A DNA stretch of 64,000 nt from Pseudomonadota bacterium (lineage in GTDB: Bacteria; Myxococcota; Myxococcia; Myxococcales; Myxococcaceae), in assembly GCA_023426545.1 (NCBI GenBank), contig JAFAAN010000019.1:26321-90320 (forward strand). The letters run 5' to 3'. A program made the position numbers and the translations under genes. Below are positions 1-9,577 of the stretch, one piece after another. The notes under the pieces were generated by a model that saw only the letters and a list, made by a program, of their open reading frames with translations, was not told the DNA's origin and did no database searches. The first letter of the stretch is position 1. Every line of letters starts with the position of its first letter.

Positions 1-499
1 CGTCGATGACGACGCGCCCCCGCGCTTCTCCTGGCCACTGGAGCCGGTCTCCATCACCAGCCTCTACGGCTACCGTTGGCACCCGGTGACGGGCGTGCGT
101 CGGCGCCACCTGGGCATCGACCTGGCCGCCACGCAGGGGCAGGCCATCTTCACGGCGGACAAGGGCGTCGTCCTGCGCGCCGGCCGCAACGGCGACCATG
201 GCCTGCAGGTGGAGGTCCGGCACGAGGGGCGCTGGGTGACGCGCTACAGCCACCTGTCCCGGCTGCTGGTGGAGCCTGGAGAGGTGCTGGAGCGCGGCCA
301 TGCGGTGGGGCTGGCCGGGGAGACCGGGCTCGCCACCGGCGTCCACCTCCACTTCGAGCTGTGGCGCGACGGCGAGCCCATGGACCCGCTGGAGGCGCTG
401 GGTGACGCGGAGCCGTCTCCGGCCCCGCGGCCGCCCATGGCCCAGGTGCCCGAGCGCGTCATCCCCGCAAAGCATCAGGGGCGCCCCCCTCGTGGGTGA
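1..499 (+). CDS. M23 (LytM-type) metallopeptidase, 3' part only
   Basis: The reading frame is open from the left edge and ends with TGA at 497-499, so the start lies outside the window. The visible part is the peptidase domain of the M23 family, which cleaves peptide cross-links in peptidoglycan or acts as a catalytically dead LytM activator. I see the fold's landmarks in order: a YGYR segment, HLGIDLA (His and Asp zinc ligands) at about 109-129, and HLHFEL (third zinc ligand region) near 346-363. All expected zinc-binding residues are present, so it is probably active. A short Pro-rich tail follows the domain. Any signal peptide or N-terminal domains are not in the window. Confidence 0.85.
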   Translation, partial: VDDDAPPRFSWPLEPVSITSLYGYRWHPVTGVRRRHLGIDLAATQGQAIFTADKGVVLRAGRNGDHGLQVEVRHEGRWVTRYSHLSRLLVEPGEVLERGHAVGLAGETGLATGVHLHFELWRDGEPMDPLEALGDAEPSPAPRPPMAQVPERVIPAKHQGRPPRG

Positions 500-509
500 G
501 CGCCCCTGA
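475..509. terminator. Hairpin at the end of the M23 gene
   Basis: A perfect 10-bp inverted repeat (475-484 with 500-509) brackets the stop codon of the peptidase gene, with a 15-base loop. No T-run follows, so termination on either strand is only likely. It sits between two convergent genes. Confidence 0.45.
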
Positions 510-534
510 GTGAGCCCTGCGTCTGCTGGGAGAC

Positions 535-804
535 TCAGAGCGAGTTCTTCAGCTCCTTGGCGGGCCGGAAACCGATGGTCTTCGACGCCTTGAGCTTCAT
601 CATCTCGTTCGTCTGGGGGTTGCGAATCTTGCGCGCCTTGCGCGAGCGAACCGACCAGGTCCCAAAGCCGGGATAGCTGAAGCGAGCGTCCTTCTTCACC
701 GCCTTGCCAATGTTGGTGAAGACGATGTCGAGAATCTGCGCCGCCGACTTCTTGGTGAGACGTGTCTGCGCCGCCACCACCTCGACGAGTTCTGCCTTGG
801 TCAT
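535..804 (-). CDS. HU family DNA-binding protein
   Basis: An 89-residue protein with the whole HU/IHF fold. It has an N-terminal helical pair starting MTKAELVEVVAAQT, then the beta-arm region with the PGFGTWSVR signature around residues 45-53, RNPQTNE at the arm tip and a C-terminal helix. HU proteins bind and bend DNA without strict sequence preference and help compact the nucleoid. The start is fixed by a GGAGGGG ribosome-binding site. The gene is transcribed alone, with a recognisable promoter at 854-882. Myxobacteria often carry several HU paralogues; I cannot tell which one this is. Confidence 0.93.
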   Translation of the reverse strand: MTKAELVEVVAAQTRLTKKSAAQILDIVFTNIGKAVKKDARFSYPGFGTWSVRSRKARKIRNPQTNEMMKLKASKTIGFRPAKELKNSL

Positions 805-1116
805 AACGCCCCTCCGTCCGTTGTCTGGCCTTGAAGTGCTTTAACCCGGCCGGTGGTAACAAATCGCTCTTTTCCCTGTCAATGCCGGCCGAGGTTTGGA
901 GCCGGAAAATCGGCCTCCAGATGAAAAGTTGGCCCTCTGAAACAGAGGGCGTAGGAAGAGCGTGGCGCGCCTCTTCCGATACATCGACGCAAGCCACTCA
1001 CAGTGAATTGGAAAAAGCTGTGTGTGATCGCGATTTTTGGAAAGTCTTTGAGAAATTGATCATTTGCGGGCGGGTTCTGATCGCGCGCGCATGCTCGCGT
1101 GCGGGAAGCCGCTAGG
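805..1116. other. Intergenic region between divergent HU and lipoprotein genes
   Basis: 312 bases, clearly more AT-rich than the flanking genes, especially 960-1075. It contains the HU promoter. The short open frames across it lack the strong G/C bias at third codon positions seen in real genes here, so I call no gene. Promoter elements for the rightward gene are not clear. Confidence 0.6.
854..882 (-). promoter_or_regulatory. Probable sigma-70 promoter of the HU gene
   Basis: On the minus strand a perfect TTGACA (877-882) is followed after 17 bases by TTACCA (854-859), a weak -10; TACCAC at 18 bases is an alternative. It lies about 50 bases upstream of the HU start codon. Confidence 0.5.
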
Positions 1117-2646
1117 ATGGCTGCTTGCGTGCGTTTTCGAACCTCCCTGCCGCTGATCCTGCTGCTCTCCTGCGCCTGCCGGAATCCTCCGCTTCACAAG
1201 GGCCCGCCGACCGTCTGTGGTCGCACCCTGATCTGGGTGGACCCGGCAGGGGAGGGGTCTGGGGATGGCTCGCGCGCCCGCCCGTTGGTGTCGCTCACGG
1301 AAGCACTGGCCCGTCCGGGGCCCCTGACGGTGCGGCTGGCACCGGGGCGCTACGTGGGGCCCTTCATGCTGCCGCCGGGGGCCTGCCTGGAAGGCGAGGG
1401 CGCTGGCGTGGTGCTGGAGGGACTGGCGCCGGACGGCCTGGTCCTCCGGGTCGGCCAGGGTGCGTCAGTGTCGGATGTGGTGGTCAAGGGCGGCGGTTGG
1501 GGGCTGGACATGGCCAGCGGGGCGCAGGTGCGCCTGACGCGGGTGGGCTTCTGGGGGCAGCACTCGGGCGCCGTGAGGGTGCGTGCCGGGCGCCTGGACG
1601 TGGAGGGGGGCCAGTTCGAGGCGCCTTCGCCAGCGGCGGTGGGCATCTGGGTTGAAAGCGAGCAGGCGCCTCGGGGAGCCGTCAGCACGCTGCCTGACGG
1701 CGGGCCGGTGGCCTCCGCGGAGGTTCGGATCCGCAAGAGCGTCTTCAGGGGGCCCTATCGCCGGGCCGTGCGTGTTCGTGGCGCTGGCGGCGTGGCGCTC
1801 GTGGAGGACACCCGCTTCTCGGGGCCCGCGACGGCGGTGGGCGTGGACGGTGCGCACGCGGAGGTTCGCCGGTCCAGGTCGGAGGGCGGGGACGCCGCGG
1901 GCTTCTCGGTGATGGACGGTACGCTCCTCTTGGAGCACGTGGAGGTGACGGGCCATGAGTACGGTGTGTCCGCGATGAGGGCACGCGGGCTCGACGTCCA
2001 TCACTTCACTTCGACTCGTGCGGTGAGGGCGGGCATGGGGCTGTCCATGTCGCGAGCCAGGCTTCGGGACATCGTCGTGCGCGACAGCGGTGCGTATGGG
2101 GGGCTCCAGTTCGTGGGTGGGGACCTGGACGTCCAGCGCATCCAACTGGAAGGGAGCGCGGAGTACGGAGTGATGGCGCTGCGAGGGAAGCTGCGGCTGC
2201 GCGACGCGAGCATCACCGGAGTCCGCACGGCGGATGGAGTCGGAGGCGATGCCTTGCACCTGCGCCAACTCGAAGCGGACGTGAAAGGCGTCGTGGTGCG
2301 CGGCGCGCAAGGGGCCTGTGTGCTGGCGGCCCAGGATGCTCGGGTGTCCTTGCGCGACGCGGACCTGGAGTCCTGCGGCCACGTGGGACTGCTGACGGAC
2401 ACGCTCGCGAGGATGGACGCCAAGGATGTGCGGATACGCGGGGCGGCGACGGCGCTGGGCGCCCTGGGCGACGGCGAGCTCCGCGTCGATGGGCTCACCG
2501 CGACAGGCCTGCTGGACGGGCTCGTCCACGCGGGGTGCGGAGGGGCCACTCAGGTCCTACTGGGAGCGATACGCTCGGACGACACGCGAGGAGTGTCCGC
2601 GGCCTGCGTCCACCGCGACACGCAGCACCCCAGCCCTTCGCCGTGA
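1117..2646 (+). CDS. Beta-helix-type lipoprotein, uncharacterised
   Basis: About 509 residues. I start at ATG 1117, preceded by GGGAAG at good spacing; a GTG at 1099 in the same frame is the alternative. The N-terminus has a hydrophobic stretch ending in LLLSCAC, a probable lipoprotein processing site, so the protein is likely membrane-anchored outside the cytoplasm. The early segment WVDPAGEGSGDGSRARPL and the following RLAPGRY and LEGEG motifs are typical of right-handed parallel beta-helix (DUF1565/pectate-lyase-like) proteins, and the rest is a long series of short degenerate repeats (VEVTG, VRDSGAYGG, VVRGAQGAC). No catalytic residues can be assigned. A structural or binding surface role is the safest guess. 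Confidence 0.75.
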   Translation: MAACVRFRTSLPLILLLSCACRNPPLHKGPPTVCGRTLIWVDPAGEGSGDGSRARPLVSLTEALARPGPLTVRLAPGRYVGPFMLPPGACLEGEGAGVVLEGLAPDGLVLRVGQGASVSDVVVKGGGWGLDMASGAQVRLTRVGFWGQHSGAVRVRAGRLDVEGGQFEAPSPAAVGIWVESEQAPRGAVSTLPDGGPVASAEVRIRKSVFRGPYRRAVRVRGAGGVALVEDTRFSGPATAVGVDGAHAEVRRSRSEGGDAAGFSVMDGTLLLEHVEVTGHEYGVSAMRARGLDVHHFTSTRAVRAGMGLSMSRARLRDIVVRDSGAYGGLQFVGGDLDVQRIQLEGSAEYGVMALRGKLRLRDASITGVRTADGVGGDALHLRQLEADVKGVVVRGAQGACVLAAQDARVSLRDADLESCGHVGLLTDTLARMDAKDVRIRGAATALGALGDGELRVDGLTATGLLDGLVHAGCGGATQVLLGAIRSDDTRGVSAACVHRDTQHPSPSP

Positions 2647-2655
2647 GGCCCGCCT

Positions 2656-3819
2656 TCAGGGAACGGAGCGCTCTGGTTCCCGAGGCATCTCCTCCACCGG
2701 ATGGGGCGAGGGCTCGGTGACGGCCGCGGGAAGGACCGTGGCATGCCGCTCCAGCCACTCCCGGATGACGGGGTAGACCTCCGTCGGCGCACCTGTGCCG
2801 AAGATGAGGTCCCCATGTCCGTAGTTCATCTTGTCGCCATGCTCCGTGCCGAAGATGTGCAGCGTCCGGTCGGGCGCGGTGGCGAGTGAGAACTGGGCCT
2901 CCACGTTGGCGGACGTGGCCAGCCGGTCCGAGCTTCCCCCCATGATGAGCAGCGGGAGCTGGAGCCGGGCGATTCCCGCGCGCCAGTCCTGCGTTCGGTC
3001 GAACGAGCGGAACGCATCGTGCTCGATCCAATCCTGGAACTGGAGCAGCACCTTGCGGCTCATCGACGACATCATGTTCGCGTAGACCTGTCGCTGGATG
3101 CGCGGGGGGATGTGCTCGGGGTTCACCAGCAGGTCGGACAGGGGCAGCGTGACGTAGCCCAGGAAGGGGGCGAGGCTGGCGCTCATCCACTCTTGACGGA
3201 AGCGCGCGGGCCAGGCGGCGCGCACGCCCATGGAGATGAGCGTGCGGAGGAAGGGCTCTGACTTGAAGTGCACGGGCGCGCCCAGCGTGAGCAGTCCCGC
3301 GAGCTTCCCGCCATGAGGCCCCTGGGCGACGCCGTAACCCACCAGTCCTCCCAGCGAATGACCCAGCCAGAACGCCCGCTTCGCCCCAGTCTCCTTCAGG
3401 GCCAGCGCCAGCAGCGCCGGGCCGTCCTGGAGGACGTGGTCATCGATAGTGAAGTCCGTATATCGCCGTCCCGGGGGAGGCTGGCGCGAGTGACCGGTGC
3501 CGCGCCACTCCACGCTGAAGCAGTCGAAGCCCGCTTCGGAGAGATAGTGCGCGACGGAGTAGGGCGGCTCGAAGTCGAAGGTGAACCGGTTCGCCGCGAG
3601 CCCGTGACACAGCAGCACCGGCTCCTCGAAGCGGCGCACCGGGGCGCGACGGGCGTGAACCACCAGCTCCCAGCCGTCGTCGCAGCGGGCGCGCAGGACC
3701 TGGGGCAACTCCGCGCGCGGGCGATACCAACGCCGCACGGCCGCGACCCATAGGACGTTCCACAGTACGAGTGCGACCCCGGCGACCAGTACCCACACTA
3801 CCCACCGCGAAGCGTCCAT
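2656..3819 (-). CDS. Membrane-anchored alpha/beta hydrolase
   Basis: 387 residues. A single hydrophobic segment (about residues 7-26) at the N-terminus should anchor it in the membrane. The hydrolase fold then shows the nucleophile elbow GHSLGG, an early LLCHGLAANRFTFD oxyanion region, and a late His in a GTEHGDKMNYGHGD segment. The order resembles the lysosomal acid lipase/poly(3-hydroxyalkanoate) synthase branch of alpha/beta hydrolases, but the substrate cannot be read from sequence. GGAGG four bases before the ATG supports the start. It ends only 9 bases from the convergent lipoprotein gene and is divergent from pssA. Confidence 0.8.
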   Translation of the reverse strand: MDASRWVVWVLVAGVALVLWNVLWVAAVRRWYRPRAELPQVLRARCDDGWELVVHARRAPVRRFEEPVLLCHGLAANRFTFDFEPPYSVAHYLSEAGFDCFSVEWRGTGHSRQPPPGRRYTDFTIDDHVLQDGPALLALALKETGAKRAFWLGHSLGGLVGYGVAQGPHGGKLAGLLTLGAPVHFKSEPFLRTLISMGVRAAWPARFRQEWMSASLAPFLGYVTLPLSDLLVNPEHIPPRIQRQVYANMMSSMSRKVLLQFQDWIEHDAFRSFDRTQDWRAGIARLQLPLLIMGGSSDRLATSANVEAQFSLATAPDRTLHIFGTEHGDKMNYGHGDLIFGTGAPTEVYPVIREWLERHATVLPAAVTEPSPHPVEEMPREPERSVP

Positions 3820-3912
3820 GCAGCCTCCATTTCCAAAATAAAACCCTGCTAAGGTCGGTTCACCCGCCGTCCTGCCGCTGGGAAGTCACGGCCATCAGAG
3901 GAAGTCGAGGGA

Positions 3913-4779
3913 ATGATGAAGTTGCGGAAACTGATGTTCGTGCTCCCGAATCTCTTCACCGTCACGTCCATTTTCTGCGGCTTCTACGCCATCACGCTTT
4001 GCACGGGGGACGTGGGCCCGGTGCAGCTGTACCAGGCCGCGCTGGCCATCTTCTTCGCCATGTTCTTCGACGGCTTCGACGGCCGGGTGGCCCGGCTGAC
4101 GAAGACGCAGAGCGACTTCGGCGTGCAGCTCGACAGCCTGGCGGACGTCATCTCCTTCGGCGCTGCGCCTGCCTTGCTGGTGTACAAGTGGGCCCTCGAA
4201 CCCCTGGGGTTCGTGGGGCTGTTCATCGCGTTCTCCTTCGCGGCATGCGGCGCGCTGCGTCTGGCGCGCTTCAACGTGCTGGCGGCACGCAACCCCCATG
4301 GTGGCGGTGGGAGCTTCTTCGTCGGCCTGCCCATTCCCGTGGCGGCTGGCATGCTGGTGTCGGTCATCATCTCGCACCATGCGGCGACGCAGGGCGAGCC
4401 CCTGGCGGAAGGCGCCGTGGTGCCCATGGCGGTGGCGGTGGCGGGCCTCGCGCTGCTGATGGTGTCGACGGTGCGCTACCGGACCTTCAAGGACACGCGG
4501 CCCAACCGCAAGAGCGCGCTGGCCTTCATGTTGGTGGTGCTCGGCGGGACGGTCATCGCTACGCAGCTCCACCCGGCCTGGGTGTTGGTGGCGTGCTGTG
4601 GCGCGTACCTCGCCCTGGGGCTGGTGGAGTCCGCGGTGCTGGTTCGTAGCCGGCTGTCCGCCCGGAAGGTCGCCGCGCCCTGTGCGGTGGCGGCGGTCGC
4701 GGTGGCCGCGGTCATCGACGACGAGGACGAGGAGGACGCCGACCAGGGCCAGGGCTCCGACGGCCCCGCGTACCTCTGA
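3913..4779 (+). CDS. pssA: CDP-diacylglycerol--serine O-phosphatidyltransferase
   Basis: 288 residues with several membrane segments. It makes phosphatidylserine from CDP-diacylglycerol and serine, the precursor of phosphatidylethanolamine. The CDP-alcohol phosphatidyltransferase signature (DG-x2-AR-x8-G-x3-D-x3-D) is complete around residues 58-80, and the N-terminus (LPNLFTVTSIFCGFYAI) is typical of the type II PssA branch. The C-terminal end carries a cytoplasmic acidic tail (DDEDEEDAD) beyond the last membrane helix. A GAGGGA sequence just upstream favours the second of two adjacent ATGs (3916). It is divergent from the hydrolase gene and separated by 93 bases. Confidence 0.88.
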   Translation: MMKLRKLMFVLPNLFTVTSIFCGFYAITLCTGDVGPVQLYQAALAIFFAMFFDGFDGRVARLTKTQSDFGVQLDSLADVISFGAAPALLVYKWALEPLGFVGLFIAFSFAACGALRLARFNVLAARNPHGGGGSFFVGLPIPVAAGMLVSVIISHHAATQGEPLAEGAVVPMAVAVAGLALLMVSTVRYRTFKDTRPNRKSALAFMLVVLGGTVIATQLHPAWVLVACCGAYLALGLVESAVLVRSRLSARKVAAPCAVAAVAVAAVIDDEDEEDADQGQGSDGPAYL

Positions 4780-4803
4780 CGCAGGTGCCGCTGCTCCCTG
4801 CCC

Positions 4804-4840
4804 GGCCCCCGTCCGGACCGGGGGGCGCCGGGGTTCCTTT
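4804..4840 (+). terminator. Probable terminator after pssA
   Basis: A GC-only 6-bp stem (4805-4810 with 4821-4826) followed within about ten bases by TTCCTTT. It lies 25 bases after the pssA stop and before cinA, suggesting that the two genes are separately expressed. Confidence 0.4.
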
Positions 4841-4890
4841 CCGCTTCGGGCCGTGCCGAGGCGTCCGGCTGCCGCTAGGATGCGCGGCCC

Positions 4891-6156
4891 ATGCGCGTCG
4901 AGCTGCTGTGCACCGGTGACGAGCTCGTCACCGGGCTGATAACGGACACGAACAGTGCGTTCCTGGAGGCCCGCCTCTTCGACCTTGGCGTCAAGGTGGA
5001 GCGCGTGGTGGTGGTCGGGGACGTACGGCAGGACATCACCCAGGCGCTGAAGGAAGCCGCTGCGCGTGCGGACGTGGTGATGGTGTCGGGTGGCCTGGGC
5101 CCCACGGCGGATGACTTCACACTGGAGTGCGCAGCCGAGGCCGCTGGCGTCCCTCTGGAGGAAGACGCTCAGGTGCTGGGCTGGCTTCGAGAGCGCTACG
5201 CGGCGCGCGGCCAGGCTCCGAACCCAAGCGCCCTGCGCATGGCGCGGGTTCCACGGGGCGCTCAGCCCGTGAGGAATCCCGAGGGCGCCGCGCCGCTCGT
5301 CCTGATGAAGCTGGGCGGGGCCCAGCTCTACTTCCTTCCTGGCGTGCCCAGTGAGTTCCGCGCTCTCCTGGAGGGAGAGGTGCTGCCGCGTGTGCGCGCC
5401 GCGCTGGATGCGCGGCCAGGGCGCGTGTACCGCGCCTTCCGGCTGCTGCGCGCGGTGGGCATTCCCGAATCGGAGCTCGACCTGGCGGTGGCGCCCGTGG
5501 CGCGGCGGCACCCCCGCGTCGTGTTCGGGTTCCGCACCCATGCTCCGGAGAATCACCTCAAGCTGATGGCGGAGGGCACCTCGCAGGCGGAGGCGGACGC
5601 AGCCCTCGCCGCCGCGGAGGTGGAATGTCGCCAGGTGCTCGGGCCTCGAGTCTTCGGCGCGGACGCGGACGACTACGCCGCGGTGCTCCTCGAAATGCTC
5701 CGCAAGGCGGACGCAACGCTGGCGGTGGCGGAGAGCTGCACGGGCGGCCTCATCGCCCAGCAGCTGACGGCCGTGCCGGGCTCCAGCAGCGTCTTCATCG
5801 GCGGCGCGGTGGTGTACTCGGAGAAGATGAAGTCCGCGTGGGTGGCGGTGCCGGCACAGGTGCTCGAGCGGCATACCGCCGTGTCGCGTGAGACGGCCAT
5901 GGCCATGGCGGATGGGGTCCGCGCCGCTTGTGACACCACCTACGGCCTTTCCGTCACTGGGTACGCGGGACCGGCGGGAGGTACGCCAGAGGACCCGGTG
6001 GGTACCGTGTACTGCGCGTTGTCCGCGCCGGGCGTACCCACCCGTTGTGAGCGCATCTCCGTGCCGGGTGACCGCGACCGGGTGCGCCTGTTCGCCGCTT
6101 CCCACTCGCTGGAAATGCTGCGGCAGCATCTGCTTGCCGCATCCCCCCTCCCATGA
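4891..6156 (+). CDS. cinA: CinA family nicotinamide-nucleotide amidohydrolase
   Basis: 421 residues with the standard two-domain layout. The N-terminal molybdopterin-binding-like (COG1058) domain carries MRVELLCTGDEL and the VSGGLGPTADD signature. The C-terminal CinA domain carries AVAESCTGGLIAQQLT, SSSVFIGGAVVYS and a late TGYAGPAGGTPEDPVGTVY segment. The family deamidates nicotinamide mononucleotide in NAD salvage and some members hydrolyse ADP-ribose; in naturally competent bacteria the name reflects co-expression with recA. Here recA is nearby but on the other strand. Length is normal. The stop overlaps the start of the next gene (ATGA). Confidence 0.9.
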   Translation: MRVELLCTGDELVTGLITDTNSAFLEARLFDLGVKVERVVVVGDVRQDITQALKEAAARADVVMVSGGLGPTADDFTLECAAEAAGVPLEEDAQVLGWLRERYAARGQAPNPSALRMARVPRGAQPVRNPEGAAPLVLMKLGGAQLYFLPGVPSEFRALLEGEVLPRVRAALDARPGRVYRAFRLLRAVGIPESELDLAVAPVARRHPRVVFGFRTHAPENHLKLMAEGTSQAEADAALAAAEVECRQVLGPRVFGADADDYAAVLLEMLRKADATLAVAESCTGGLIAQQLTAVPGSSSVFIGGAVVYSEKMKSAWVAVPAQVLERHTAVSRETAMAMADGVRAACDTTYGLSVTGYAGPAGGTPEDPVGTVYCALSAPGVPTRCERISVPGDRDRVRLFAASHSLEMLRQHLLAASPLP

Positions 6157-7673
6157 GCCGTTCCAAGTCCAAGCGACCCCGTTCACCCTCCGCTGAGCTC
6201 GCAGCTCCTGGCCCGGTCGCCACGGAAGAAGCCCGCGCAGCGCCCACCGCCCCCGAGCCCGAGGCCGCTGCCATGAGCGAGGGGACATCCTCCCCGGTAT
6301 CCGAGCCCACCGCCTCCCCGGTCCCCGCGGGCTCACCGGCCCCTCCCGCGTCGGGGAGCGTGCCGTTCAACGCCTTGCGCGTGTGGCTGGCCGCCTACCG
6401 TGTCGAAGTGGTGCTGTTCCTGGTCGCTTTCGTGGTGCTGGCCAGCTTCAGCTCGCAGCGCTTCCTGCGGCAGAGCGCGGCGCCTCATTTTGTCTACCAG
6501 GCCCAGGCCTGGCTGGAGGGCCGGCTGGATGTGGACCCCCAGGTGCTGCCCAACATGGAGGACTGGGCCTGCGTCCGGGTGGTGAAGGGAGAGAAGGTCC
6601 GCTGTGCAGGGCGGCCGCTCCCGACGGACCGCTGGTTCGTGAGCTTCCCGTCCTTCCCCGCCGTGGCGATGCTGCCCTTCGTCGCGCTGCACGGCTATCA
6701 GTTCAATGACACGTCGTTCGGCGTCATTGTCGGCGCGCTGGCGGTGGCGCTCTTCTATTCGCTGCTGCGCTTCCTGACGAAGGAGGGGGAGACAGCGCGC
6801 AACCGCAACGAGAACATCGCGCTGGCGCTCATCCTCGCCTTCGGCACGTTGTTCTTCTATTGCGCCATTCGAGGAGAGGTCTGGTTCAGCGCCGAGGTCA
6901 TGGGCGTGGCACTCACCTGCCTCTACGTGCGCAACGCCGTCCGTGCCCATCGTCCGCTGCTCGCGGGTCTGTTCTTCTCCATGGCGACGCTCACGCGGAC
7001 GCCGCTGGTCTTCACAGGGCTGTTCTTCGTCCTGGAAGCGCTTTGTCCCGGTCCGGAGCCCCGGCTGGCGCAGCTCAAGGCCCTGGCCGGGAACTGGAAG
7101 CCCGCCGCCAGGAAGCTGGGGCTGTTCACCCTGGGCGCCGCGCCCCTGGCCGCGCTCGCTGCCGCCTACAACGTCTATCGCTACGGCCGGTTGAGTGAGT
7201 TCGGGCACGCCTACCTCTTCAACAACCGCGTCAATGCGGACATCGATCGCGCGGGGCTCTTCAATTGGGAGTATCTGCCTCGAAACCTGGAGGCAGCCTT
7301 CTTCAAGCTGCCCACGGTGTCCTTGTCGCCGTTGAAGCTCGGCTATGACCCGCATGGCTTGACGCTGCTGCTGACGTTGCCGCTGCTCGTCTTCCTGCTG
7401 GTGCCGAAGGTGCGCCCGCGACTGCACTGGCCGGTGTGGCTCACCGTGGCGGTCTGCGCGCTGCCTGGGCTCTTCTACCAGAACACCGGCTACATGCAGT
7501 TCGGCTTCCGGTTCAGCCTCGACTACACGCCCTACCTCCTGATGCTCTTCGCGTTGGGGGGCTGGTCCCTGCGGAACCGCGCGGTGCTGGCCGCGGTGAC
7601 TCTGGGCGTGCTGGTGAACTTCTGGGGCGCCGTCGCCTTCCGCGGCTACACGGAGCTTGTCCGGAATTGGTAG
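6153..7673 (+). CDS. Polytopic inner-membrane protein, glycosyltransferase-39-like
   Basis: 506 residues, translationally coupled to cinA by a 4-base ATGA overlap. The first 70 residues are low complexity (Ala/Pro/Ser/Glu-rich) and probably cytoplasmic. After that I count roughly ten hydrophobic helices separated by loops, including an extracytoplasmic loop with two Cys (MEDWACVRVVKGEKVRC). The overall look matches lipid-linked-sugar glycosyltransferases of the PMT/GT39 kind, but I see no decisive catalytic motif, so a transferase activity is inference. A later in-frame start would remove the low-complexity head. Confidence 0.7.
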   Translation: MSRSKSKRPRSPSAELAAPGPVATEEARAAPTAPEPEAAAMSEGTSSPVSEPTASPVPAGSPAPPASGSVPFNALRVWLAAYRVEVVLFLVAFVVLASFSSQRFLRQSAAPHFVYQAQAWLEGRLDVDPQVLPNMEDWACVRVVKGEKVRCAGRPLPTDRWFVSFPSFPAVAMLPFVALHGYQFNDTSFGVIVGALAVALFYSLLRFLTKEGETARNRNENIALALILAFGTLFFYCAIRGEVWFSAEVMGVALTCLYVRNAVRAHRPLLAGLFFSMATLTRTPLVFTGLFFVLEALCPGPEPRLAQLKALAGNWKPAARKLGLFTLGAAPLAALAAAYNVYRYGRLSEFGHAYLFNNRVNADIDRAGLFNWEYLPRNLEAAFFKLPTVSLSPLKLGYDPHGLTLLLTLPLLVFLLVPKVRPRLHWPVWLTVAVCALPGLFYQNTGYMQFGFRFSLDYTPYLLMLFALGGWSLRNRAVLAAVTLGVLVNFWGAVAFRGYTELVRNW

Positions 7674-7730
7674 TCGCCTCGACCTCACGGGCTTGAATCC
7701 GCCTGGCCCCACGCGCAGATAAGGGACGTC

Positions 7731-8240
7731 ATGCAACCACCCACCGGTCAGCCTCCTCCTGGCAAGCGCTGGCATACCCGCGAAGACAGCGGCATCCGCC
7801 TCGACGCCGCCCTGCGCTGGTGGCACGACGATGAGCCCATCCTCCATCCCAAAATCATCGAGCTCTTCAACACCTCGCTCGTCCTGGACGAGACCGGCCG
7901 CTACCAGCTCCGCGTCGGCAGCGACTGGTGCTTCATCCAGGTGGACGGCGCGGCGTACGAGGTGCGGACGGTGGATGTCACGCCCGACGAGCGGGTGTCC
8001 GTGCGGCTGAGTGATCGCACCGCCGAGGCCCTGGAGCCGTCGAGCCTCCACCTGGACGCCGAGGGTGTGCTGTCCTGCCATGTGAAGCAGGGGAGAGCCC
8101 GGGCGCGCTTCTCCCGCGACGCCCAGTATCAGCTCGGACTGCTTCTGGAAGAAGGTGAGGGAGGAGGGCTCGTCCTGTGTGCCGGCCAGCGCAAGGTGGG
8201 GCTACCCGTCGCGCTGGGCGGCATGGCGTCGTCCTCCTAG
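7731..8240 (+). CDS. DUF1285 family protein
   Basis: 169 residues, cytoplasmic. The segment GIRLDAALRWWHDDEPILHP followed by ELFNTSLVLDETGRYQL and a WCFIQVDGAAYEV stretch matches the pattern of DUF1285 proteins, whose biochemical role is unknown. Some members have been structurally solved as two small beta domains. The gene stands 57 bases after the membrane-protein gene and could be its operon partner. It is convergent with recA, with a single base between the two stop codons. Confidence 0.75.
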   Translation: MQPPTGQPPPGKRWHTREDSGIRLDAALRWWHDDEPILHPKIIELFNTSLVLDETGRYQLRVGSDWCFIQVDGAAYEVRTVDVTPDERVSVRLSDRTAEALEPSSLHLDAEGVLSCHVKQGRARARFSRDAQYQLGLLLEEGEGGGLVLCAGQRKVGLPVALGGMASSS

Positions 8241-8241
8241 G

Positions 8242-9270
<1,029 letters not shown>

Positions 9271-9577
9271 TGTGTCTGCCGCTCCGTCGCCGCCCTGCCT
9301 GGGTTGAGTGCTGCGTCCTGCTTGTCGCGTCGAAGTGACGGGCAGGTGCAGCGGGCAAGCAGGTGAGCAACGGCCGTGCCGCAGGGGTTCCCCTTGAGCG
9401 AGCACCCTGGCGCGCGTGAACAGGCGTCCAGATGCGTGGCTGTGCGTCCCGAGCGGTGGAATGTGAGGGGGACGCTCCAGCAGTCGCATGAGAAGCATGC
9501 ATGGGAGCCCATGCCAGGCCGCATGACGTCTGGCGCTTTGCGTTGAAGTTGGAAGGGACCGGCATGACCTTCCTCGC
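9271..9577. other. Divergent intergenic region, recA / NADH dehydrogenase
   Basis: 307 bases holding the upstream regions of recA and of the type II NADH dehydrogenase gene. The recA frame happens to stay open through most of it, but with no recognisable protein. I find no clear -35/-10 pair for either gene. The one notable element is the inverted repeat at 9499-9514. Confidence 0.5.
9499..9514. promoter_or_regulatory. 16-base inverted repeat upstream of recA
   Basis: Arms GCATGGG and CCCATGC separated by two bases, 229 bases upstream of recA and 64 bases upstream of the NADH dehydrogenase start. This symmetry suits a dimeric repressor. It does not match the LexA consensus of E. coli or B. 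subtilis. Function unproven. Confidence 0.3.

Noticed and set aside
831..1115. A 94-codon frame between HU and the lipoprotein gene
   Set aside because: No third-position bias, AT-rich, overlaps the HU promoter and leads into the next gene's start.
3895..6336. An 813-codon minus-strand frame across pssA and cinA
   Set aside because: Spans two well-supported plus-strand genes and their intergenic terminator; no protein-like features.
9271..9498. An N-terminal extension of RecA to 9498
   Set aside because: The extra 76 residues do not resemble any RecA, and the ATG at 9270 has its own ribosome-binding site and the normal RecA start.
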